Source: Nocardioides sp. zg-1230 (GTDB lineage Bacteria > Actinomycetota > Actinomycetes > Propionibacteriales > Nocardioidaceae). From it: 64,000 nucleotides of DNA. The stretch is taken from contig NZ_JABJQZ010000005.1 in NCBI RefSeq assembly GCF_013155335.1, positions 186,001 through 250,000 of the forward strand. Reading direction: 5' to 3'. Below are positions 1-7,133 of this stretch, one piece after another. The position numbers and the translations under genes were made by a program. How positions within the stretch are numbered: position 1 is the first letter of the stretch; every line of letters begins with the position of its first letter. The notes under the pieces are model-generated. The model was given only the letters and a program-made list of their open reading frames with translations, had not been told where the DNA came from and searched no databases.

Positions 1-1330
1 GCTCGACCCGGGCCAGCCGCAGGTCATCAGGTGGCCCGGAGGCCGCAATCGTGAGCAACCTCAGGGCTGCTTCGGTCGACCCGGCGTCATGCGTGGCGTG
101 GGCGGCTTCGAGGGCTCGTGCTGCCCGGTTGCCCGCGTCCGGGGTGAGCTCGGCCGCGCGTTGCAGGAACGCGGCCGCGGCGGCCACGCCTCCGCGAGCG
201 CGCGCCCTGTCGGCCGAGCGTTCCAGGTCGGCGGCCGCGTCCTCGTCGGTTCCCACCGCGGCCTGCGCGCGGTGCCAGGCTCTCCGGTCGGGATCGACAG
301 CTGGGTCGGTCGCAACGGCGAGCGCTCCATGCGCCCGACGCCGGTCCGGGATCGCCGCTGCCTGGTAGACCGCTGAGCGCACCAGCGGGTGGCGGAACCG
401 GACGCAGGTGTCGATCTCCAGCAATCCGGCAACCTCGGCGGGTTCGGCCGCCTCGGCGGCGATGCCCACGTGTGAGGCGGCGCGCCACAGCAGCTCGGTC
501 TCACCCGTCGGGTCGGCCCCGGCGATCAGCAGCAGGAGCTGGGTCTCGGCCGGCAGGTGGTCCAAGCGGCTCTTGAAGCGGTCCTCGACGCGGCGCGGAA
601 CGCTCAGCGTGTCCGGCAGGTCGAACCCGCCCGCCAACCGCGCGAGCGCTACTCCTCGGGGAAGCTCCAGCAGGGCCAGGGGGTTGCCACGGGCCTCGGC
701 GAGTATCCGGTCGCGCACCACGTTGTCGAGTGGCGTGCGGACAGCGCTGGTCAGCAGCGACAGCGCGTCGGCGTCGGCGAGGGCGGCCAGGCGCACCTCT
801 GGCAGACCGGCGAACGGGCCGCGGCCGCCTGCGTCGGAGTCGCGCAGGCCGAAGATCAGAGCCACCCGCTCGGCCGCCACCCGCCGCGCCACGAAGGCGA
901 GGACCTGGGCGGACCCCTCGTCCAGCCACTGCGCGTCGTCGACGAGGCACAGCAATGGCGCCTCCTCGGCGACCTCGGCCATCAGGGTCAGGGTCGCCAA
1001 CCCGACCAGGAAGCGGTCCGGTGCGGCTCCAGCCCGTAGTCCGAACGCCACACCCAGAGCCGCCTGCTGGGGGTCGGGCAGCGCCTCGAGCCGTCCCAGC
1101 ATCGGTCCGCACAGCTGGTGCAGACCGGCGAACGCGAACTGTGCCTCGGCCTCGACCCCGACCGATGCCTCCACCCGGAACCCCGCTGACGTCGCGGCCT
1201 CGCGGGCCTGCTCCATCAGCGCCGTCTTCCCGATGCCCGCCTCGCCGCGTACCAGGAGCGTTGCGCTGCGCCCCGCCCCTGCCTGCGTCAGCAGCTGCTC
1301 GACCGTCCCACGCTCCGCGCGCCGGCCCAC
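1..1330 (-). CDS. LuxR-family regulator with AAA ATPase domain, 3' end outside window
   Basis: Large MalT/LuxR-like ATP-binding transcriptional regulator; about 443 amino-terminal residues are visible and the gene runs off the left edge, so the tetratricopeptide and carboxy-terminal helix-turn-helix parts are not seen. A Walker A motif GEAGIGKT lies at residues 29-36 and a Walker B-like LLCLVDDAQWLDE follows about 100 residues later. The rest of the reading resembles the winged-helix and helical repeats of the family (LVRSAVYQAA, HGALA). An in-frame TGA shortly upstream limits the start. I chose GTG at 1330 with AAGGA just before it, but the usual family start is a few residues earlier, and CTG at 1342 next to GGAGGG is an alternative. 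The ligand and targets cannot be told. Confidence 0.8.
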   Translation of the reverse strand, partial: MGRRAERGTVEQLLTQAGAGRSATLLVRGEAGIGKTALMEQAREAATSAGFRVEASVGVEAEAQFAFAGLHQLCGPMLGRLEALPDPQQAALGVAFGLRAGAAPDRFLVGLATLTLMAEVAEEAPLLCLVDDAQWLDEGSAQVLAFVARRVAAERVALIFGLRDSDAGGRGPFAGLPEVRLAALADADALSLLTSAVRTPLDNVVRDRILAEARGNPLALLELPRGVALARLAGGFDLPDTLSVPRRVEDRFKSRLDHLPAETQLLLLIAGADPTGETELLWRAASHVGIAAEAAEPAEVAGLLEIDTCVRFRHPLVRSAVYQAAAIPDRRRAHGALAVATDPAVDPDRRAWHRAQAAVGTDEDAAADLERSADRARARGGVAAAAAFLQRAAELTPDAGNRAARALEAAHATHDAGSTEAALRLLTIAASGPPDDLRLARVE

Positions 1331-1508
1331 GAAATCCTTCAGCGTCCCTCCTCGGCGAGATCACCTCGGACCATGGAATTCTCACCGACGCCACGCACGG
1401 CCGTCCAGCCCTTGTCCAAGGTAGGGGGCCATCGCCGATGCCGACATCGGACGATCTCGAACCGTTCTCGGCCCGGTCGACAGCAGTCGGCACCTCGCGA
1501 CTGGCGGC

Positions 1509-1712
1509 TCAGCGGAACGCGCAGCCGGAGGTGACGCCGAAGCGGCGGAGGATGGTGGCGGCGGGGCACACGCCGGTGATGGCGGACTGGAGGAGGTTGA
1601 GTCCGACGAAGCCGGTGAGCAGGAGCCACCACGGCGAGACGAGGGCGGCGAGCAGGGCGCCGACCAGGGTGATGGTGCCGGCGAGGGCGAACACGGCGCG
1701 GTCGAGGTTCAC
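1509..1712 (-). CDS. DUF2892 / YgaP-type transmembrane protein
   Basis: Short membrane protein of 67 residues with two hydrophobic helices. The first is rich in Ala, Leu and Val after MNLDRAV; the second contains WWLLLTGFVGLNLLQSA. The tail TGVCPAATILRRFGV...GCAF is the signature of the DUF2892 family, the same membrane unit that anchors the rhodanese YgaP. Two cysteines lie in or beside the second helix. GTG at 1712 is the only sensible start. It is the last gene of a minus-strand series after the MMPL transporter and the small Cys-rich protein. That context, and the CsoR-type repressor next door, suggests a role in sulfur or redox stress; this is inference. Confidence 0.8.
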   Translation of the reverse strand: MNLDRAVFALAGTITLVGALLAALVSPWWLLLTGFVGLNLLQSAITGVCPAATILRRFGVTSGCAFR

Positions 1713-1788
1713 GGGGGGTCTGTCCGTTCGTGGGTGAGGGGGCGGGTGGGGAACGCCGGGGGTGTGCGTCCCCCACCCGGTCAGGGGG

Positions 1789-1989
1789 TCAGCGGCCGAA
1801 GAGCCGCGACAGGAGACCGCCGTTGCTGCTGCCGGCCTTGTCGGCCTTGGCTGCTGCCTTCTCGGTGGCGGTGTGTTGCCCGTTGCACCACTGGTTGCTG
1901 GGCACCATCGCCTTGACGTCGGCGACGTGCTGGCCGCAGCCGGCCCAGGTGGTCTTGCCGCAGGTCTTACAGGTGGTCGGTCGGCACAT
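1789..1989 (-). CDS. Small Cys-rich protein, conserved hypothetical
   Basis: 66-residue protein starting MCRPTTCKTCGKTTWAGCGQ, with cysteines at 2, 7, 10, 18 and 35. The CxxC at 7-10 plus Cys18 and a nearby His (CGQH) could bind zinc or another thiophilic metal. The rest is a hydrophilic Lys/Ala-rich tail ending in LLSRLFGR. CGGAG lies seven bases before the ATG. Proteins with this TCxxCGKxTWxGCGxH start are common in actinobacteria and have no assigned function that I know. It lies between the MMPL transporter gene and the DUF2892 gene on the same strand, so it is probably co-transcribed with them. Confidence 0.75.
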   Translation of the reverse strand: MCRPTTCKTCGKTTWAGCGQHVADVKAMVPSNQWCNGQHTATEKAAAKADKAGSSNGGLLSRLFGR

Positions 1990-2001
1990 GATTGGACTCC
2001 G

Positions 2002-2033
2002 TTCGGTGTGTGTCTGGTTCGGTGTGTGTCTGG
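2002..2033. repeat. Tandem duplication of a 16-bp unit
   Basis: The unit TTCGGTGTGTGTCTGG occurs twice head to tail and is followed by a partial third copy (TTCGG). It lies in the 76-base gap between the end of the MMPL gene and the start of the small Cys-rich protein gene. It could be a slippage product. No regulatory meaning can be assigned. Confidence 0.85.
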
Positions 2034-2065
2034 TTCGGGGAGGTGGTCGGCGTCGAGCTGGGTGC

Positions 2066-4246
2066 TCAGCCGTGGGAGAAGGTGATGTTGGGAAGGACTC
2101 GGGTGAGCCAGCGCGGCGTCCACCAAGCGGCCTTGCCGGTGAGGCGCAGCATCACGGGCAGCAGGACGAGGCGGACGAGGAACGCGTCGAGGAGCACGGC
2201 GACGCCGAGGACGATGCCCATCTCCTTCGGGGGCAGCGGTCCGGACAGCGCGAAGGTGAAGAACACCGCGACCATGACCGCGCCGGCAGCGAAGATGACG
2301 CGTCCGGAGTGGGCCAGCGAGCCGACCATGGCTTCACGGGGGTCACCGGACTTCTCGTAGTGCTCCTTCGCCGAGGCGAGGAGGAAGACGGTGTAGTCCA
2401 TGGCGATGGCGAAGATCATCGCGAAGAAGAACACCGGCGCCCACGCGTCGAGGAAGCCCTGGGACTCGAAGCCGAGAAGGTCGGCGCCGATGCCGTCCTG
2501 GAACACCAGGCGGGCGACCCCGAACGCGGCGGCCGTGGACAGCAGGCTGGCGAGGGTGCCCAGCAGCGAGATCAGCGGCGCCTGCAACGCGATCAGGAGC
2601 AGCAGGAACCCGAGTCCGAGGACGACGCCGATGACGAGCGGAGTGGAGTCGTCGAGCTGGGTCTTGAGGTCGAGGTTCTCCACGGCGGCGCCGCCGACGA
2701 TCGCGGAGTCCGGGAGGCCGGCGCGGAGTCGGTCGACGGTCTCGGAGAGCTCGGGGTCGGACGGGTCGACGGTCGGGACGGCCTGGATCAGCACCAGGTC
2801 GGTGTCGTCAGCCGAGGGCTGGGCGGGCATGGCGCCGGCGATGCCGGGGTCGTCGTTGAGGACCTTGGTGGTGGCCTTGGCGTCGGAGGCGTCGGTGATG
2901 ACCTGGAGGGTGCCGGGGGCACCGTCGCCGAAGGCGTCCTTGACCTGGTTGTAGCCGACGCGGGCGCTGGCGTCGTCGGGCAGCACCTGGATGGACGGCA
3001 TCGCGGTCTTCAGGCCGAGCACGGGGGCGGCAAGGGCGAGGAGCACGACGAGGGACGCGAGCCCGAACGCGATGGGTCGCTTCCACAGCCGCTCGCCCCA
3101 GGCGGCGAACTTGGGGGACCGGTGCTCGCCTGTGTGGACCCACTTGAGCGCGCCCTTGTTGATGCGGTGGTCGAGCTTGAACAGCACGAGGGGGAGCAGG
3201 GTGAGGGTCGCCAGAAGCACGAAGAGGACGGCGAGCATGATGCCGCCGGCCATGGAGCGGAACGCCGGTGAGGGCACGAGCATGACCGCGGACAATGAGA
3301 CGAGCACGGTGGCGCCGGAGAGCAGGACGGCCTTGCCGGCGGTGTCCATGGTCTCGGCGATGGCCTGGCGTGGGGTCTCGTGGTGGCCCATGCGCGCGGC
3401 GCGGAACCGGACGACCAGGAAGAGTGCGTAGTCGATGCCGAGCGCGAGGGCGAACATCATCGCGAAGTTCATCGCCCAGATGGAGACGGGGATGAGCTCG
3501 TTGATGAGCACCAGCGAACCTGCGGAGGCGACCAGGCCGGCGAGGGTGAGGATGAGCGGCAGGCCGGCTGCGACGAGGGCGCCGAACGCGAGCACGAGGA
3601 TGGCCAGGGTGACCGGCCACGACATCATCTCGGACTTGAGCATGGCGTCGAGGTTGGCCTCGTTGAAGTCTGACCAGAGCAGGGACGCACCGGTCGGGTT
3701 GACCTCGATGCCGTCACCGGAGAGGGACTCGAGCTCGCCCTTGAGATCGTCGGCGACGCGGACCATCTCGTTGGGGTCGGCGCCGGAGCCGGCCAGGATG
3801 ACGGCGGTCTCACCGTCCTGGCTCAACGTCGCGCCGGGCTGGGGGGCGATGACGTCGGCGATGCGGGGCTCGTCCTCGAGGATCGTGGTGACCTCGTCGA
3901 TGACGTCCGCACCGGCCCCCTTGGTGACGGCTCCGTCGGTGGAGTGGACGACGACCTGGATGGCGGAGCTGGCGTTGCCGCCGAAGCTCTCGGTGGCGAG
4001 CTCGCGGACGGCGACGGACTCGGATCCGTCGGCCTGCCAGCCGGCGCCGGAGAGGTTGGCCTCGACCTTGGGCGCGAACGCGCCGAGGCCGATGACGAGG
4101 AGCAGCCACACCAGGGCGGTGGCCTTGCGGTGACGGGTGACCCACAGGCCGAGGCGGCCGAGGGGGCCGGGGCGGTAGCCGATGCCGTACGGATCTGTGT
4201 TGTTCGGGGCGGGCTGGGCGTGGCGGCGGATGGCCGTCGACGTCAT
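2066..4246 (-). CDS. MMPL-family RND transporter
   Basis: 726-residue inner-membrane transporter of the MmpL/RND superfamily. It has a first helix near residues 35-55 (ATALVWLLLVIGLGAFAPK), a long extracytoplasmic loop, a block of helices with the typical NFAMMFALALGIDYALF motif, a second loop, and a matching second block with FFAMIFAIAMDYTVFLLASAKE. This internal duplication and the acidic residue in GIDYALF/AMDYTVF, used for proton coupling, define the family. Members export lipids, siderophores or drugs. ATG at 4246 begins MTSTAIRRHAQP; GTG nine bases upstream is an alternative. It is divergent from the trx operon and shares its CsoR-type operator region. The substrate is unknown. Confidence 0.9.
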   Translation of the reverse strand: MTSTAIRRHAQPAPNNTDPYGIGYRPGPLGRLGLWVTRHRKATALVWLLLVIGLGAFAPKVEANLSGAGWQADGSESVAVRELATESFGGNASSAIQVVVHSTDGAVTKGAGADVIDEVTTILEDEPRIADVIAPQPGATLSQDGETAVILAGSGADPNEMVRVADDLKGELESLSGDGIEVNPTGASLLWSDFNEANLDAMLKSEMMSWPVTLAILVLAFGALVAAGLPLILTLAGLVASAGSLVLINELIPVSIWAMNFAMMFALALGIDYALFLVVRFRAARMGHHETPRQAIAETMDTAGKAVLLSGATVLVSLSAVMLVPSPAFRSMAGGIMLAVLFVLLATLTLLPLVLFKLDHRINKGALKWVHTGEHRSPKFAAWGERLWKRPIAFGLASLVVLLALAAPVLGLKTAMPSIQVLPDDASARVGYNQVKDAFGDGAPGTLQVITDASDAKATTKVLNDDPGIAGAMPAQPSADDTDLVLIQAVPTVDPSDPELSETVDRLRAGLPDSAIVGGAAVENLDLKTQLDDSTPLVIGVVLGLGFLLLLIALQAPLISLLGTLASLLSTAAAFGVARLVFQDGIGADLLGFESQGFLDAWAPVFFFAMIFAIAMDYTVFLLASAKEHYEKSGDPREAMVGSLAHSGRVIFAAGAVMVAVFFTFALSGPLPPKEMGIVLGVAVLLDAFLVRLVLLPVMLRLTGKAAWWTPRWLTRVLPNITFSHG

Positions 4247-4421
4247 GAGCAGCACTCGTTTCGTGTGTCGGGGGAGGGGGGCAGATGAGGGCGGGGACGG
4301 CGATCGCAGCGGTGTACGCGGGGACCAGCAGGACCAGGCCGGTGAAGGCGGCCGACAGCCGGGCGGTGAGGGCGGCGACGAGCCACCAGTTGGGGGCGAT
4401 GCCGGCGGGAAGGGCGGGAAG

Positions 4422-4531
4422 GATACCCAGTGGGGTATCGACCGGGCGCAACTGTATACACCCCCGAGGGTATTCCCCAAAACGGGACCGGGTCGCGTGT
4501 GGCGTGCGTCATGGAATACGGGAGGGGGTAT
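4422..4531. promoter_or_regulatory. Three CsoR/CstR-type operator dyads between divergent operons
   Basis: Site A (4422-4439) is GATACCC-AGTG-GGGTATC, a perfect 7-bp inverted repeat. Site B (4456-4473) runs from ATAC to GTAT over 18 bp with a C-run and a G-run inside. Site C (4516-4531) is ATAC...GTAT over 16 bp with a G-rich centre. The layout TACCC...GGGTA is that of known CsoR and CstR operators. They sit upstream of both the MMPL gene (start 4246) and trx (start 4584). The gene at 5344 encodes a CsoR-family protein, so autoregulation of both operons is the natural reading. Confidence 0.75.
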
Positions 4532-4583
4532 CTTGGTTGCGGTGGGTACGACCACCTGAGACACAAGCAGAGGAGCCAACCCG

Positions 4584-4943
4584 ATGGCCACCATCACCCT
4601 GGGTGCGGAGAACTTCGAGCGCACCGTCACCGAGAACGACATCGTCTTCGTCGACTTCTGGGCGTCCTGGTGCGGCCCGTGCCGCATGTTCGCCCCCGTG
4701 TACGAGAAGGCCTCGGCCGAGCACCCGGACATCGTGTTCGGCAAGGTCGACACCGAGGCCGAGCAGGCACTCGCTGCCGCCGCGAACATCACCTCCATCC
4801 CCACGCTGATGGCGTTCAAGTCCGGCACCCTGGTCTTCTCCCAGCCCGGCGCCCTGCCGGCCGCCGCTCTTGAGCAGGTCATCGCTGGCGTGCGTGACCT
4901 CGACGTCGAGGCCGCCCTCGCCGAGCAGAAGCAGAGCGCCTGA
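4584..4943 (+). CDS. trx: Thioredoxin
   Basis: 119-residue thioredoxin with the classical redox site WCGPC at residues 29-33 in the context VDFWASWCGPCRMFAP, and the cis-proline loop TSIPTLMAFKSG. It reduces disulfides, and in this setting perhaps persulfides. GAGGAG lies eight bases before the ATG. It is the first gene of a plus-strand operon with DUF302, a CsoR-family repressor and an MFS transporter; its stop overlaps the next ATG by one base. CsoR-type operator C lies about 55 bases upstream, which suggests induction by the effector of the repressor rather than housekeeping expression. The carboxy terminus carries a short Lys/Gln tail after the last helix. Confidence 0.92.
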   Translation: MATITLGAENFERTVTENDIVFVDFWASWCGPCRMFAPVYEKASAEHPDIVFGKVDTEAEQALAAAANITSIPTLMAFKSGTLVFSQPGALPAAALEQVIAGVRDLDVEAALAEQKQSA

Positions 4944-5344
4944 TGGCCACCTTCACGCTCAGTGCCACGCTGCCCCGCTCGTACGACGACGCCGTCGAGG
5001 CCGTGCGAGCCGCACTCGGCGACCAGGGGTTCGGCATCCTGACCGAGATCGACCTCAAGGCCACGTTGAAGACCAAGCTCGACGTCGACGTCGCGCCCCA
5101 GGTCATCCTCGGCGCCTGCCGACCCGCGCTCGCCTATGAGGCGCTCAACGTGGACCCCTCCATCGCCGCGGTGCTGCCGTGCAACGTGGTGGTGCGGGCA
5201 CTCGACGACGCGACCACCCTCGTCGAGGCTTTCGACCCCGACGCAATGATGGGGCTGGCCGACAACGACGCGTTGCACGCCGTCGCCGCCGACGCCAAGG
5301 AGCGTCTCACCGCCGCGCTCGCGGCACTGACCCAGGAGAAGTGA
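4943..5344 (+). CDS. DUF302 domain protein
   Basis: 133 residues, the usual size of a stand-alone DUF302 protein. The fold is suggested by the amino-terminal SYDDAVEAVRAALGDQGFGILTEIDLK block and the later LGACRPALAYEALNVDPSIAAVLPCNVVV block. The latter contains the conserved acid-alanine-leucine pattern and two cysteines (59 and 80). The biochemical role of DUF302 is not settled; the domain is often encoded beside CsoR-type regulators and thioredoxins, as here. Start and stop overlap both neighbours by one base (TGATG), so translation is probably coupled through trx, DUF302 and the repressor. Confidence 0.88.
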   Translation: MATFTLSATLPRSYDDAVEAVRAALGDQGFGILTEIDLKATLKTKLDVDVAPQVILGACRPALAYEALNVDPSIAAVLPCNVVVRALDDATTLVEAFDPDAMMGLADNDALHAVAADAKERLTAALAALTQEK

Positions 5345-5610
5345 TGGAGCTCGACCCCACCTCGATGAAGCCGGTCATCAACCGCATCAAGCGCGCCCAG
5401 GGCCAGCTTGCCGGCGTGCTGCGCCTGCTCGAGGAAGGCCGCGACTGTGAGGACGTCGTCACCCAGCTCGCCGCCGTGTCCAAGGCCCTCGACCGGGCCG
5501 GGTTCGCCATCGTCGCCAGCGGCCTGCAGCAGTGCCTCGTCGAGAACGACGGCGACGCTGACAGCCTCGACGTGAAGAAGATGGAGAAGCTCTTCCTCTC
5601 CCTCGCGTGA
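5344..5610 (+). CDS. CsoR-family repressor with CstR-like Cys-Gly-Cys sensor
   Basis: 88-residue all-helical DUF156/CsoR family repressor (VINRIKRAQGQLAGVLRLLEEGRDCEDVV...). Copper sensors of the family use Cys-His-Cys. Aligned with M. tuberculosis CsoR (36, 61, 65), this protein has Cys35, Gly60 and Cys64, so the copper-binding His is missing while both cysteines keep their 29-residue spacing. That pattern is seen in CstR, which reacts with persulfides. This makes Cu(I) sensing unlikely and reactive-sulfur sensing plausible (inference). Its likely operators are the dyads at 4422-4531. Third gene of the trx operon. Confidence 0.9.
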   Translation: MELDPTSMKPVINRIKRAQGQLAGVLRLLEEGRDCEDVVTQLAAVSKALDRAGFAIVASGLQQCLVENDGDADSLDVKKMEKLFLSLA

Positions 5611-5657
5611 GCGGAAGTCCGGTTCGACGTCCGTCCTGCTCTGTCTGGAGGTGGCCC

Positions 5658-6962
5658 ATGGGCGAGATCAGCGGCACCGGACGACACGTCGAGCTCGGCC
5701 TGCGGCAGAACGCTGCGCAGTTCACGCTGCTCGTGGTCGTGAACGCCCTGGTCGGAGGCATGCTCGGGCAGGAGCGGACCGTGCTGCCTCTGCTCGGCCA
5801 GGAAGAGTTCGGACTCACCGCCTACACCGCCGGGCTGAGCTTCATTCTCGCGTTCGGCGTCTCGAAGGCCGCCACCAACTACTTCGCCGGCACCTGGTCG
5901 GACCGTTTCGGCCGCAAGCCGGTCCTGGTCGCGGGCTGGCTCGTCGCCGTACCGGTGCCCTTCATGCTGATCTGGGCGCCGTCGTGGACCTGGATCATCG
6001 TCGCGAACGTGCTGCTCGGGATCAGCCAGGGCCTGACCTGGTCGACGACCGTGGTGATGAAGATCGACCTCGTCGGACCAGCCCGGCGTGGCCTGGCGAT
6101 GGGCCTGAACGAGGCCGCCGGGTACGCCGCTGTCGCCGTCACCGCGCTGGCCACCGGGTACGTCGCGGAGTCGTACGGGCTTCGCCCGGAACCGTTCTTC
6201 CTCGGGATCGCCTTCGCGGCCCTCGGCCTCGGGCTGTCGACCCTGGCCGTGAAGGAGACGCGTGAGCATGCCCGGCTGGAGGCCACCGGGCACGTCGCCC
6301 GGGCCGACGGGAGGCACGACCACCTCCACGGCGAGCTCACCAACGGCCAGGTGTTCGTGCAGACCAGCTTCAGGGAGCCCGCCCTGTCCTCGGCTAGCCA
6401 GGCCGGCCTGGTCAACAACCTCAACGACGGCCTCGCCTGGGGCCTGTTCCCGATCCTGTTCGCCAGCGCCGGGCTCTCGGTCGGCAAGATCGGCGTCCTC
6501 GCCGCCCTCTACCCCGCCGTGTGGGGCGTCGGGCAGCTCGTCACCGGAGCGCTCTCCGACCGGTGGGGCCGGAAGTGGCTCATCGCGGGCGGCATGTGGC
6601 TCCAGGCCGTGGCCCTCGCACTGATCGCGCTGGCCGAGTCGTTCCCCGTCTGGGCCGTCGCGGCCATGCTGCTCGGTGCCGGCACGGCGATGGTCTACCC
6701 CACGCTCCTCGCCTCGATCGGCGACGTGGCCCACCCCGCCTGGCGCGCCCGCTCGGTCGGGGTCTACCGGCTGTGGCGCGACGGCGGCTTCGCGGTCGGG
6801 GCGCTGCTGGCCGGCATCGTCGCCGACGCCCTCGGCGTCGATGCCGCCGTCTGGACGGTCGCCGCGCTGACCGCTGGGTCCGGCGTCGTCGTGGCGCTGC
6901 GCATGTACGAGACCCGCCACCGACCGCATGCGTCCGACCAGGAGGTGGTCGGGAACGGGTGA
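5658..6962 (+). CDS. MFS transporter
   Basis: 434-residue major facilitator with about 12 membrane segments. The loop motif WSDRFGRKPV follows helix 2 and the repeat LSDRWGRKWL lies in the second half, with a hydrophilic His-rich central loop (ADGRHDHLHGE). I chose ATG at 5658 because GGAGG lies six bases before it; an in-frame GTG at 5607 overlapping the previous stop would add 17 residues unlike a transporter start. Last gene of the thioredoxin operon, 47 bases after the repressor. The substrate cannot be named; the neighbours suggest export of a sulfur- or metal-related toxic compound. Confidence 0.88.
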   Translation: MGEISGTGRHVELGLRQNAAQFTLLVVVNALVGGMLGQERTVLPLLGQEEFGLTAYTAGLSFILAFGVSKAATNYFAGTWSDRFGRKPVLVAGWLVAVPVPFMLIWAPSWTWIIVANVLLGISQGLTWSTTVVMKIDLVGPARRGLAMGLNEAAGYAAVAVTALATGYVAESYGLRPEPFFLGIAFAALGLGLSTLAVKETREHARLEATGHVARADGRHDHLHGELTNGQVFVQTSFREPALSSASQAGLVNNLNDGLAWGLFPILFASAGLSVGKIGVLAALYPAVWGVGQLVTGALSDRWGRKWLIAGGMWLQAVALALIALAESFPVWAVAAMLLGAGTAMVYPTLLASIGDVAHPAWRARSVGVYRLWRDGGFAVGALLAGIVADALGVDAAVWTVAALTAGSGVVVALRMYETRHRPHASDQEVVGNG

Positions 6963-7002
6963 GCGGGCCACGAGGGACGCTCTGTCCGCGGAGCTCGCAG
7001 CT

Positions 7003-7032
7003 GTCAGCAGGGTCCTCGTCGGTCCCGCTGAC
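7003..7032 (+). terminator. Possible terminator after MFS gene
   Basis: GTCAGC-A-GGG pairs with CCC-GCTGAC across an 11-base loop, giving nine pairs with one bulged A. It lies 40 bases after the MFS stop and has no T-run. The rest of 6963-7133 shows nothing else. Confidence 0.4.
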
Positions 7033-7133
7033 CTGCGTAAACGTCGCGCTGGGAGGACCGTGGGGTGCAGTTGGTACGCGCAAGGACGAAAGGCGTCGGA
7101 AGATGACCAAATGTTCAACTTCGAGTGAGCGGC

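Noticed and set aside
4247..5278. Extension of the MMPL frame far upstream of 4246
   Set aside because: The extra 340 codons are antisense to trx and DUF302 and are Pro/Ser-rich; the family start is at 4246.
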